A stretch of DNA of 64,000 nt from Liriodendron chinense (Eukaryota; Streptophyta; Magnoliopsida; Magnoliales; Magnoliaceae): positions 1,116,001-1,180,000 of the forward strand of contig ML058447.1 in NCBI GenBank assembly GCA_003013855.2. The letters run 5' to 3'. The notes under the pieces were generated by a model. The model was not told the DNA's origin. It was given only the letters and a program-made list of their open reading frames with translations, and did no database searches. Shown in pieces: positions 12,279-35,854 of the stretch; the first letter of the stretch is position 1, and each line of letters begins with the position of its first letter. The position numbers and the translations under genes were made by a program.

Positions 12279-12725
12279 CTCAAAAAATTCCTCCATTAAG
12301 TTTTGCAGTCTTCAGCCCAAGAATAGAAACAGACAGCCAGGGGCTATGACATGCAAGAGAGGCCTACCATGACCTTTCCAACATGTAGTCATTAAATTCA
12401 ACAAATCAAATCAACCTACACTACACAAATCAGGAGCCAGATCAGGCTCCTATGAAGCTCTTAGTTGTTCACCATGTCACAGTAGTGAACCCAACCACTT
12501 TCAAGTAAATCACGCAGAATCAGGACATGCATACATGTGGCATTAAAGGGAAACAGGATTGAATAAGTAAATCCACAACCCCTCATGATAGTGTTATCTT
12601 AGAGAAAAGCCAAGCAAATTGTATATGATATGTACATATTCAGTACCATTTAAGTATCACGCACCAACATCAACAATTGTTTGAGGTGGAACATGGCGTT
12701 TGAACAAAGGCAATACTTACACTGT

Positions 12726-26170
<13,445 letters not shown>

Positions 26171-26206
26171 ACTCGTCGCTTTATGGAAATCCGTCTCGAG
26201 AAAGAA

Positions 26207-26613
26207 TATAACTTTGGTACTCTGGCCAAGTGTGATGGATGATACGCAGGCACTGAGAAATTACTTAAAGATAGCGTCCGTGGAATGCAGATAAATCGAA
26301 GTAAACCGTCCAAACAAGGGTTACTGTTTTGGATCTGACGTGTACCAAAACTCGCATTTATTTTGTTATCTGAAAATCAGATTGATGGATATTTATTGGA
26401 CGGTTAAGACTAGAAAATATCCAATGGTCTTCCTTGAAGCATGTGTCCATCGGAAGGTCAGGATTGTTAAACCAAGATGATTTTTAGATTGCAACTCTAT
26501 GACAGTGAGCTTCACAATGCAGTCGGTTTAATTTGAGTTAATATATTCCACGTGTTATATTTTCAGGTGCCTGTGCATAGAGCGTTATGCTAGCTAGAGT
26601 ATCAAATAACCCC
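26207..26613. repeat. MITE family B, copy 4, next to the aspartic proteinase 5' end
   Basis: Left end AACTTTGGTACTCTGGCCAA with GATACGCAGGCACTGAG; right end CTAGAGTATCAAATAACCCC. Flanks CTCGAGAAAG and CTCACGAAAG match at 8 of 10 positions and may be a worn target duplication. It begins about 40 bp upstream of the probable leader exon. Confidence 0.85.
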
Positions 26614-27105
26614 TCTCACGAAAGGGCGTAGACTTTAATCTAAGCCGTTCGTAATTGTTGGAAGGGTAGTTGCTATTCTGGGCCGTTAGATGAAAGTCAG
26701 TGCTCCGTGCAGGTGCTAGGGCGATTCACGCGAGGAGCTGATGAAGAGGTGAAACGCAGGATACGTGTAAAACTATGCACATGTGATTCATCAGGGACAA
26801 TCGTTAAGTGGGGGCCGCCTTGGCCACAGCAGTGGGACCAAAATCATCTACCCCACCTGTTTTATGAAGGCGTAAAACTCTCAAGCTTGCGGGGTTCACC
26901 CTGTTGTGCGTCCATCAGGTTTTCTACTCTATTATTGGCCCTGGACGAAAAATCAGGTATATCTGCAATTCAAATCAAATGGGAAGCACCACAGGAATAA
27001 TGGAGATGGATGTCGATAATAGGTTTTCGTGTGGTCCCCATGATGTATATGTTTCATTACACCCGTTCATCAACTGTCTAAACACATAAAAAGATCTTGG
27101 GTCCT
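26614..27105. other. 5' flank of the aspartic proteinase, duplicated at 28803-29165
   Basis: No gene recognised. The sequence matches 28803-29165 in order (GTAGACTTT, CTATTCTG, GGGACAA, CCACCTGTTTT and CTATCAT-like segments) with many differences. It ends in a short foldback-A fragment near 27030-27085. Confidence 0.65.
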
Positions 27106-27109
27106 CAAA

Positions 27110-27430
27110 AATTAGTGTACATTTGAGATATTTGGCAGAATGATTATAATAAGCCCTTTAAAATATATCCTTTCATGAAAATAGGAAATTTCCAGCCTCA
27201 AGTGGGCCACAAATAGAAAGATCACAGATAAAAATTGTGCTGGGTATACTTTAGCATATCCATAAGAACCTGCATTTGATTAACTAAATCAACCCTGATT
27301 CCCAGATTAGTGTACATATAAGATATTTGACAGGATGTTTATAATAAGCCTATTAAAATATATTCTTTCACAAAAATAGGAAATTTCTAGTCTTAGGTGG
27401 GCCACAAACATAAAGATCACAAATAAGTGA
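27110..27430. repeat. tandem pair, about 195-bp spacing (family C)
   Basis: ATTAGTGTACAT, GATATTTG(G/A)CAG, ATAATAAGCC and GTGGGCCACAAA recur in order at 27110-27240 and 27304-27430. Related arms occur at 32960-33225 and, inverted, at 33590-33905. Confidence 0.75.
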
Positions 27431-27744
27431 CTCACCAATGCTTTGATAGTCCAAATCATTCAATTAGTATGGTTTAAGTGATGCAGTTGATAATTGAATT
27501 GTTATGGTGGATCACTAGCATGCCAAGTGCATGGTAGATTAGTAGCCTGGTGACACTTTTGTTACTTGTGTGATTATTTTATCTTTGATTTGTAAAAATA
27601 AGTCATTTACCACACTAGTTACTTCTAACTCATAGCAAAATTAAATAATTTCAAAACACATCAAAAAGTGTGTTTCATTTACTTTCAAAAAATGGGACCT
27701 GGATTGCCTGTGAAATCGTTTGGTAGGCATTGCCTGTGCTCAGA

Positions 27745-28140
27745 ATCTAGGTGGGGCCTATCGTGATGTTTTTGAGAAATTTATGCTTTCCAACCATTTT
27801 GTGAGATCATTTTAGGCTTTGCGACAAAAAATGAACAGGATCTAAGACTCAAGTGAGCCAAAAAAAGTGACGATTGAACTTCCATAGTTGAAATATTCAT
27901 GGGGCCACAAAAGTTTCCAATCGAGATAATATTTTTGTTTTCAGTTCATCTCAATAGCAATGACATTATGAACAGTATAGATGGCATATAAACATCATGG
28001 TGGACCTCATAGAGGTTTCAACAGTAGGAATTTCCCTACCCACCTTTTGCTTTAGTGCAGCCCACTTGAATCTTGGATCCCATTCATTTTTTGTCGCAAT
28101 GCCTAAAATGATCTCACAAAACACTGATAAATCAAGTGTT
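27745..28140. repeat. foldback repeat A, copy 8 (diverged)
   Basis: Mirrored ATTTTAGGCTTTGCGACAAA and TTTGTCGCAATGCCTAAAAT arms around a core with TTTTGTTTTCAGTTCATCTC. A distinct, older-looking subfamily shared with 48385-48935. Confidence 0.7.
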
Positions 28141-28289
28141 TTTGCATAAGGAAGAATTTAATCCCAAACATGGGAAATGGATGGTCAAAATACCATGGTA
28201 GTATTTCCAGACATGCAATCACTATAGAATAATGCTATTAATCCCCTCTAATGCAATTCCATACCATTTAATCCCACAGACCAAACAAG

Positions 28290-29165
28290 CCTTCATGCAT
28301 TCCAATGTTAAGGTTGTGTTTGGTTGCACATAATGTCATGAAATTTTATAATATGAAGAGTAACCAAAAGCAGGTTATAGAAATGGGAATGAGTTAATGT
28401 AATACACCTACGGTAAAAGTTCATTGTAAACACCATGATTTGTGGTTAATTATGATTAATGCTTTCTTTTCACTACTCTTTCTATTTATATTAACAAAAT
28501 AATCCAGTAATAATTGTAAAAATGGTGAACCCACTTTTCTTAAATACCAAACTTTCGCTATGATGCTTTACACTACCTTGCATGGAAATTGCATGTGATG
28601 TGCATCCAAAGAACAAAACCACCAAATCTCCTTGTAGATTTAATCACAGCCCTTCAAGTGTTTTATAAAAATAAATAAATAAATCTCCACCATGACGATG
28701 AGTTCGTCGGTTTAATTGGAGTTAACATATGCCAAAACGTGTTCTATTCTAAGTGCCTGAGCATCGAGCGTCAAGCCCGCTAGAGTATTAAATAACCCCC
28801 TCTCAAGAAAGGGTGTAGACTTTTATCCAATCCGTAACTTGTCGTTGAAAGGTGGTTTCTATTCTGAGCCGCTGGATGAAGGTTGGTACTATGTGTAGGT
28901 GTGACAGATCTGGGACAACCATTAAGTAAGGCCGACTGGGTCCCACTCGTGGGACCCGAATCTTCTACCACACCTGTTTTCTGCAACGCTGAAAATACTC
29001 CAGCTTGTGGGGCCAACGTGTTGTATATATAAAATCCACACCCTCAATCAGGTGTATCCTCGATTATGGGCCCTAGAGGAATGTGGATGGGATGGGATGT
29101 CAACCATAGGTTTCTGTGTGGGTAATATGGTGTGTATCTTTCATCAAACCTATCAATCAGGTGTA
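28290..29165 (-). pseudogene. diverged duplicate of the aspartic proteinase 5' region, exon 1 lost
   Basis: 28300-28345 (GTGTTTGGTTGCACATAATG) matches the MITE site in intron 2 at 24877. 28600-28670 (CCACCAAATCTCC, TTAATCACAGCCCTTCAA) matches 25375-25430 beside exon 2. From 28690 the sequence matches 26515-27080, the upstream flank including the right half of MITE B. The order is colinear, but the part equal to 25440-26510, with exon 1, is missing. No intact exon remains, so this is a dead local duplication fragment. Confidence 0.7.
28690..28802. repeat. MITE family B, right half only (copy 5)
   Basis: GAGTTAACATATGCC, AAGTGCCTGAGCATCGAGCG and CTAGAGTATTAAATAACC match the right half of copy 4. 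It travelled here with the local duplication. Confidence 0.75.
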
Positions 29166-29519
29166 ACTCGCTGGGATGAATTGAAAACTTAAAAAACTGC
29201 CATTATAAAAAAAAATTATGTGGGCCACACCATGTGAACTTAGATATTTCAGGAGCAATTCCACATTTTTCACATTGTTAATTTTTTTTTATGGTACCAT
29301 CTTTTGTATGTACGTTAAAAATAAGGTTTATCACCTAATGGATGAGTGGATTTACATATAACATATGGTTGGACCCTCAGAGCTTGGGTATTTTACGCAG
29401 CTGTGTATGATGGGTTATAGACGATTCCGGTCTATGAACCGGAAGAAATTCATTATCAATGGGCTGTCATTCTTCATTGTTTGGACCCGGTCGATGTTGG
29501 GACAAGGACTGGATTCCTC

Positions 29520-29960
29520 TGGAGTCTGGACCACCTTTTGCAGGAGCGGACGATATCTACTCCGTCCATCATTTAAGACACCTCATGTTAGGACCTGAAC
29601 CTCAAAAACGCTCGGATGCAAAACTCATATGGGCTACACTATATAAAACAGTGGGGACGGCAACGCCGGCCATGGAAACCTTCCAAGGGCCCCATGTTGT
29701 TTACATACCACCCAACTCGTTAAATGATCTGCAACAAGACGTACATAAATCCAAAAAACAAAATGGCTGTTCAGAACTTAGGTGGGCCACACATAGTACA
29801 TTCAGATGTTTTGGTTGTGATTTTAAATTGTTCTGGTGGTGTGACCTACATCAGCTTTGGATCTGGCTTATTTTTGTTATGCAAGGTGAAAATGAAGGGA
29901 TGAAATTTATGGATGGATGTCAGTGTCACGCAAGATGGGCCGTACAGATCTTGGAAAATG
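29520..29960. repeat. foldback repeat A, copy 9 (degenerate)
   Basis: Recognisable TTAGGACCTGAACCTC, AACAGTGGGGACGGC, GTGGTGTGACCTACATCAGC and TGGATGGATGTC segments with poor pairing. Open frames across it are incidental. Confidence 0.6.
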
Positions 29961-29988
29961 TCCACGCTTCCTTCAACAGGTGTTTTAG

Positions 29989-30225
29989 GGACGCGGATTA
30001 GCTACTGACAGATTGAGTAGCGATCTAGCTACTGAAGTGACGTCACCAACTTCTGTGGGCCCCACCATGATGTATGTGTTGTATCCACACCGTCCATTCA
30101 TTTGGAGAGTTTATTTTAGGGCATGCGATAAAGAAGTAGACAGATCCAAAGTTCAAGTGGACCCACCAAAGAAAACAGTGGGGCTTGATCTCCTATCATT
30201 AAAATCTTCTTGGGGACGGGACCGT
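29989..30225. repeat. foldback repeat A, copy 10 (left half, GGACGCGGATTAG end)
   Basis: Starts GGACGCGGATTAGCTACTGA, then GAAGTGACGTCACCAACTTC and the common left arm, cut off after CTTGATCTCC. The same end occurs complete at 51413-51952. Confidence 0.85.
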
Positions 30226-30234
30226 CTAAAACAC

Positions 30235-30531
30235 GGACGCAGATTAGCTACTGACATGTTGAGTAGCTATCCGGCTACTGAAGTGACGTCACCAACTTCT
30301 GTGGGGCCCACCATGATGTATGTGTTGTATCCACACCGTCCATTCATTTGGAGAGATCATTTTAGGGCATGAGCTAAAGAATGAGACAGATCCAAAGCTC
30401 AAGTGGACCCCACCAAAGAAAACAGTGGGGACAGTGACACAACCGTTGAAACCTTCCTAGGGCCCACCATGATGTTTATTTGAGATCCAACCTGTTCAAA
30501 AGTTCACACAGACATTGAAGAAGGGAAAACA
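30235..30531. repeat. foldback repeat A, copy 11 (left half, same subfamily)
   Basis: Starts GGACGCAGATTAGCTACTGA immediately right of copy 10 and continues to GAAGAAGGGAAAACACC before losing similarity. A direct neighbour repeat of copy 10, so a local duplication or unequal exchange is likely. Confidence 0.85.
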
Positions 30532-31159
30532 CCATATGTTCGTGTGACACGTTGGTGCCCATGCCGCAATGACTTCCCCACTCTCGACAGGTGAAGTACT
30601 CGTTTGGCACCGTGGATTCAAAATATTTGGATGAGAAATTTTCGACTGTAAACCTCTTTTTTTACCATTATTCTATCTAAACCTCTGAAAGTTTTCTTCC
30701 TTAAATTAAACCTTACTTGTATGGATTAAGTATTTTCGGACCGAAATATCCCTGTTGTTAGGATTTATTCCATTTCTCAAAAAAACTTATTTTCTCTTCG
30801 TTTTTCTTCTCTTTTATATCCAAAACTCTCTTTTTTTCTCTCATCTATAACAAAAAAAAAGCATTATCTCTTTAGTTTTGAGATCAATTTTCACTTCAGA
30901 GTATTATTTTTTATTTCTTCAACTTGTGTTTCGTTGGAAACGACGTTGTGGTGTGGACCAGGTAAGAACAAAGAATCTGAAAAAAAAAAAAAAAGAAGAA
31001 GAAGAAGAAGAAATTCAATTAATGTGTTTTTTTATAATAATCAAGTAGGATCATTATTTTTTCGTAATGTGTTTTCGCAATAATCGAAATCTCGTTGAAT
31101 TTCAACGAGCATAGTGATAATTTAAAGAGCACAGTGTAAATGTTAAGACATTCGAAAAT

Positions 31160-32190
31160 TCGTGATAGGTGTGCTCTTTGAATTTTACATTGTGCTCTTT
31201 GAATTATACATTGTGCACTTGGAATTGCTTGTGCTCTTTAAATTTTAAAAGTGTGATCTTCGAATTTTACACTAAGCTCTTTGAATTTTGAAAGGTGTGC
31301 TATTTGAAGTTTACACTGTGCTCTTTAAATTTTATATTATACTCTTTAAAAGATGCTCTTTGAATTTTACACTTGCACTTTAAATTATATATTGTGCACT
31401 TTAAATTGTTGTGCTCTTTAAATTTTAAAGGTGTGCTCTTTGAAAGATGCTCTTTGAATTTTACACTAAACTCTTTGAATTTTGAAATGTGTGCTCTTTG
31501 AATTTTACACCGTGCTCTTTGAAGGATGCTCTTTGAATTTTACACTGTGCTCTTTGAATTTTACAATGTGCTCTTTGAATTTTACACTGAGCTTTTTAAA
31601 ATTTGAAAAATGTACTCTTTAAATTTTACACTATTCTCTTTGAAAGATACTCTTTGAATCTTACACTATGCTCTTTGAATTTTACACTATGCTCTTTGAA
31701 TTTATCTGTGCTCGTTCAATTTTAACGCGATCTCGTTGAATTGACATTGTGCACGTTGAAATTCAACGAAATAATATTGTTCAATTTCAACGAGATCTCA
31801 TTGAATTATATCTATGCTCGTTGAATCTCAACGAGACGATCTCCTTCAATTTCAAAGTAATCTTGTTCTATTTGAACGTGATCACGTTGAAATTCAACAA
31901 GATCTCGACCAAATTTATTTGTGCTTGTTGAAATTGAACAAAATCACGTTGAATTTCAACGCGATCTCATTGAATTTTAATGTGATCTCGTTGAAATGAC
32001 ACTATGCATGTTGAAATTTAATGAAATGATCTCATTCAATTTCAACGAGATCGCGTTCGGTTTCAACGAGATCGCGGTCAATTTCAACAATAACGCATTG
32101 AAATATCTCGTTGAATTATATTTGTGCACGTTGAAATTGAACGAGATCTCATTCAATTTCAATAAGATCTCGTTCAATTTTATCTTTAAA
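31160..32190. repeat. array of GTGCTCTTTGAATTTTACAC and CTCGTTGAATTTCAACGAG units
   Basis: 31160-31700 carries more than a dozen variants of TGTGCTCTTTGAATTTTACA. 31700-32190 carries many units around the palindrome CTCGTTGAA/TTCAACGAG, also found singly near 31090 and 32656. Spacing is irregular, about 20-40 bp. The open frames through it are by-products of low complexity. Confidence 0.85.
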
Positions 32191-32572
32191 TTCAACGATG
32201 TGATCGCATTGCATTGTCATTCAAATAACACCTTGAGATTTTAACATTTTGTGGTTACATTGACATTTTTACAAACATCTTGTGTGCTTAATCAAACCTT
32301 AATATTCTCATTTCAACATTTCAAGGTTACATTAACATTTCAACAAACACCTAATATTCAAAATCAAATATTAATATTCTCATTTCAACATTTCAAAGTT
32401 ATATTGACATTTCAATAAATACTTTGTATCAAAATCAAACCATAATATTCACATTTCAAAATTTCAAGGTTAATGAATACCTTATAACCAAAATCAAACC
32501 TTAATACTCAAAAGAAAACATTTTAACAGAAAAATTAAAAATCAAAAGAGGAAAAAAAAAAAAAAACCATAC

Positions 32573-32612
32573 CTTTCCGAAGCTTCTTAGATGGAGGAGT
32601 CATAATCATCAT
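32573..32612 (-). other. possible tiny first exon inside the Mutator-like element
   Basis: Minus strand ATG at 32612 opens MMIMTPPSKKLRK and meets a donor-like AAAG/GTATGG. No continuation was found. It may be a scrap of a captured gene or chance. Confidence 0.25.
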
Positions 32613-32959
32613 GTAAAACCGGAGATGTATGAATGAAGATGAGATGAAATGATATATCTCGTTGAATTTCAACGAGATCGCGGTGAATTTCGATAAAAGG
32701 AAGGGCAATTTCGTCTGAAAAATAATGAAATTTTAGTTTGGGGAAGAAAACTTTCAGAGGTTTAGCTGGAAATAATGGTCAAAAGAGAGGTTTACAGTCA
32801 GAAATCTGAATTTATAATTGGAAAATCTCCATTGTGTTTGGCACCATCCGTTTAAAATGTATGTAATCTAAAAATAGTCATGCACTTAAATTATGTAGTA
32901 TAGCTATATATAGGAGTTTGAATTTAATTAATGAATCAACTTTAATATCCCTAATAAGG

Positions 32960-33225
32960 TATATATGTGACTTTAACATAATGATTGTAATAAGCGCATT
33001 GAAAAGCAAAATATGATAAAATTTCAAGTCTTAGATGAGCCACAAGCATAAAATTACAATCGATCGACCAACTGACCAATATTTTTTAACTATTGATTTA
33101 CATGACTAATGTTTGGACTGCTCAATCATTCTATTAAAGTAATTTTAGTGATTTAATTGCTAATCAACGGGTTACATGTATAATATATTAGTAGTGTACT
33201 GACACATGTTAGTCATGTAGCTTTC
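32960..33225. repeat. family C inverted pair, left arm
   Basis: AATGATTGTAATAAGCGCATT, GATGAGCCACAAGCAT, CATTCTATTAAAGTAATTTTAGTG are mirrored in 33590-33905. Together with the right arm this forms a large stem with a loop of about 365 bp. Confidence 0.7.
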
Positions 33226-33589
33226 TTACATTTAAAAATGAGCCAAAGAAAGGAGAGAATAGGTAAAGCAAAAGGAAGAGATTGCAAAACTTATCAAAAG
33301 TGAAGGATTTAAAATCTACCTGATTTGGAAGACCCTCTAATCCACCTTGCCAAATGATTAGTGGATTTAGAACACCCTCGCACTTTGTTTGACACCTTGG
33401 ATTTGGTGGTAAATGGGTGTATTTCAAATTCAAATAGCCAGTTTTTATATTTGATAGCCTTGGATTTGGAGGCTAATGGAATAAGAGGTATTTCAAATCT
33501 ATATTTTCCGTATGTTTTAAAATCTCTGCTGAGATTCCCCTGTAATATGAAGGAAATACCTTTTTAGCCACCTTTTTAAGGGCAGAAGA

Positions 33590-33905
33590 GTTACACATAT
33601 AACAAAGGTGTCTCTAGGCTAATAATCTATTAGATGCGTAGCACACTATGATACCCCAAAACATGACACATTGATGATACCTTATAACAATTCAATTATC
33701 AGCTTCAACATTAAAATCACATCAATAGAATGATTTGAACCATCAAAACATTGGACATCTAAATGGGTGGCCGAAAAGCATTGGTGAGTTGTTTATTTGT
33801 CGATCCTTTCATTTGTGGCCCACCAAGGGTCATAAATTTTTTTTTTTTTTTTGCTGAATTATATATTTTAATGGGCTTATTACAATCATTCTATCAATGA
33901 TCTCT
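33590..33905. repeat. family C inverted pair, right arm
   Basis: Reverse complement contains AATGATTGTAATAAGCCCATT, GGTGGGCCACAAATG, CATTCTATTGATGTGATTTTAATG, matching the left arm in order. Confidence 0.7.
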
Positions 33906-34572
33906 CACACACACATATACATGAATTTGAGATATGAAAGTTAATATAGTTATCAAATCTAAGTCTTGTGAATATATCGAAGAATTCTAATGCCTTCCAA
34001 ATACAAGCTCTCAAACAGAATATTTAAATTCTACTACATTTCAACCAAACACATAGAAGGATTTGAAATCACCTTGATTCCAATGTAATTATGATTTGGA
34101 TTCTAATGCATTCTAAATCCAAGATCCTAAATGGTCCCTCAATTTCTCCCAAATGACCCCAATGCTAACCATGTTATTGGAATCCAATTCAAAATATAGC
34201 CCACAAGATTAATGGACATGATCATCAGACATTTTGCAACATGTACCATGAAGAGGGAACCACAAAATGCGCTTGAAACAAGTCAAACGTGTCAGATACC
34301 ATACCCCTTGTCATTCATTGAACAATTGCCCATGGAGATGCATTTATTAAGAAACAAAGCCAATTAGATATGGACCGAAATCGTCTATAACACCTTATGT
34401 AAAATTCACTCTGTGAATCAAGCAAGAACTTTTATTTTGACTACATATTTAGAAGATGGCCCCATTAGAAACTCATATGGGCTACATTAATAGGAAAAAT
34501 GTAAAATTGCTCTAAAAAATGCTCAATTCACATGGCGTGGCCTACCTTAGGATTTTATAAGGGTGGATTTTG
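33906..34572. other. gene-free interval
   Basis: AT-rich DNA with no coding signature and no delimited repeat. Confidence 0.4.
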
Positions 34573-34577
34573 CATAT

Positions 34578-35802
34578 TGTTGGAATTGGTGACTTAAATC
34601 TGTGTGAGACAGGGCCATCGATTGATCAATTAGGGCTGGCCAATCAATCACCCGTCTGTTTTTCTCACAGCAAGTCCTTGGACTGTTTTGCACATGAGCG
34701 ATCAATCGGCCAGACTGACCGATCAATCGCCCATGGGCCGCTGATCAATCGATGTTACAATTGGCGATTATGCGGATTGCACTATTTTACGCGGTTTGCA
34801 TAAGTTTGTTTCTAATTTGAGTTTGTTGCCTATTTAAGTGGGTGTAACCGGGATTAGGATTAATCATCCAACGGATACTCCTCGAGCTCTCCAAGGACTT
34901 TGTTCCGAGGACAGTTGCCGCTTATACTGCGCGTGGCTCCATACGGTAAGAACTAAGTGAGAGCATACAGGGAGCATAAAACGCAAAAGATGGTTTGGCA
35001 GTGAGAAATGTCTATTCCGAGGTGATGCAGGTGGAAGCCTCGCTATACATGTCAATTTAAGATGCTTATGTGACTCAGATAATCGTAAGAACATGCGATA
35101 GTGTCTATCTAGAGATCTAACTCAAGTTTATTAAGAACTGAGCTCTAAGAGCTCCTTCTATTAAAGAGACTTGCTCTTCTTAGCTCTTCTTCTGTTCTTA
35201 GCTCTAGGCCGCCCTTCTCAATTCCTCCGATTTGGAATTGCGGGCGGGACTGTTGCTATGACTGATTACTTCTTTTACTGAAGGAGAGCTAACGCTTCAC
35301 TATTGATCAGTTCTGGTTCTATATTATTTAGACCCTATTATTTTACCTGATTGCGAGTGTCCAACGCGAAGCCTGCCCAGAAGAACCTGGGCTTCCCCCT
35401 TGCCTTACGACCCTGGTTGGGGAAGCCCTTGCTCTGTTCTCACATTGGGTTCTCACTCACTCCATCTTAGGCTCAACCCCCTCTTTGGGAATCCGAGGGG
35501 AGCTATGACCTGTCGCTCCCACCACGAACTTACATTCTTGGTTTTCTAGGATGGATCTATTGTCCAGGTTCTATTATTTAGAGGGGGGAGTGTTTGAGAG
35601 AGAGAGAGAGAAGAAAGAGACTTGTAGTTTTCCTGCTTTGGGTTTCATCGTAATCTTCGTCATATAGTTGCTTGCCGTGTTTTTACCGAAGGGTTTTCCA
35701 CGTAATCGATGTCCTGTGGTGATGCTGTGGTGTAATTGCATTGTATTCTTGTTGATCTCATTTACACCTGCGTGTTCGACTTCCGCTTCATGCGTTTCTA
35801 CA
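34578..35802 (+). repeat. 5' LTR of copia-type element 1, with insert
   Basis: Matches the 3' LTR (37276-37873) at both ends: CTGTGTGAGACAGGGCCATC on the left and GCTTCATGCGTTTCTACA on the right. The extra 34861-35552 segment has no match in the 3' LTR. Confidence 0.85.
34861..35552. other. 0.69-kb foreign insert in the 5' LTR, possibly organellar
   Basis: Flanked by TAGGAT at 34855-34860 and 35547-35552. Composition is more balanced and non-repetitive compared with the surroundings. Phrases such as GAAGCCTGCCCAGAAGAACC and GGGGAAGCCCTTGCTCTG have the look of plant mitochondrial intergenic DNA. I cannot match it to a specific locus. It has no LTR, terminal inverted repeat or tail. Confidence 0.45.
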
Positions 35803-35854
35803 AGTATGAGAGCTGAAGTTGGGGTAGAGTAGAATTCGAATATGAGACGAGAAG

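Larger units (their letters stand above)
30612..32835. mobile_element. Mutator-like nonautonomous element with 10-bp target duplication
   Basis: GTTTGGCACC occurs at 30602-30611 and again at 32836-32845, directly outside inverted ends of about 100 bp. The left arm has GACTGTAAACCTCT, CTAAACCTCTGAAAGTTTTC and TTCC. The right arm (32735-32835) is its complement: GGAAGAAAACTTTCAGAGG, AGAGGTTTACAGTC. Long inverted ends with a 9-10-bp duplication suit Mutator-like elements. There is no transposase. The interior is an AT-rich array of short units and palindromes. Confidence 0.88.

Noticed and set aside
29459..30001. Open frame of 180 codons as a possible gene
   Set aside because: It runs across two foldback repeat copies, with no known domain and repeat-derived residues.
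31749..32244. Open frames with repeated NFN and LNE residues
   Set aside because: Translation of the low-complexity palindromic array in the Mutator-like element; present on both strands.
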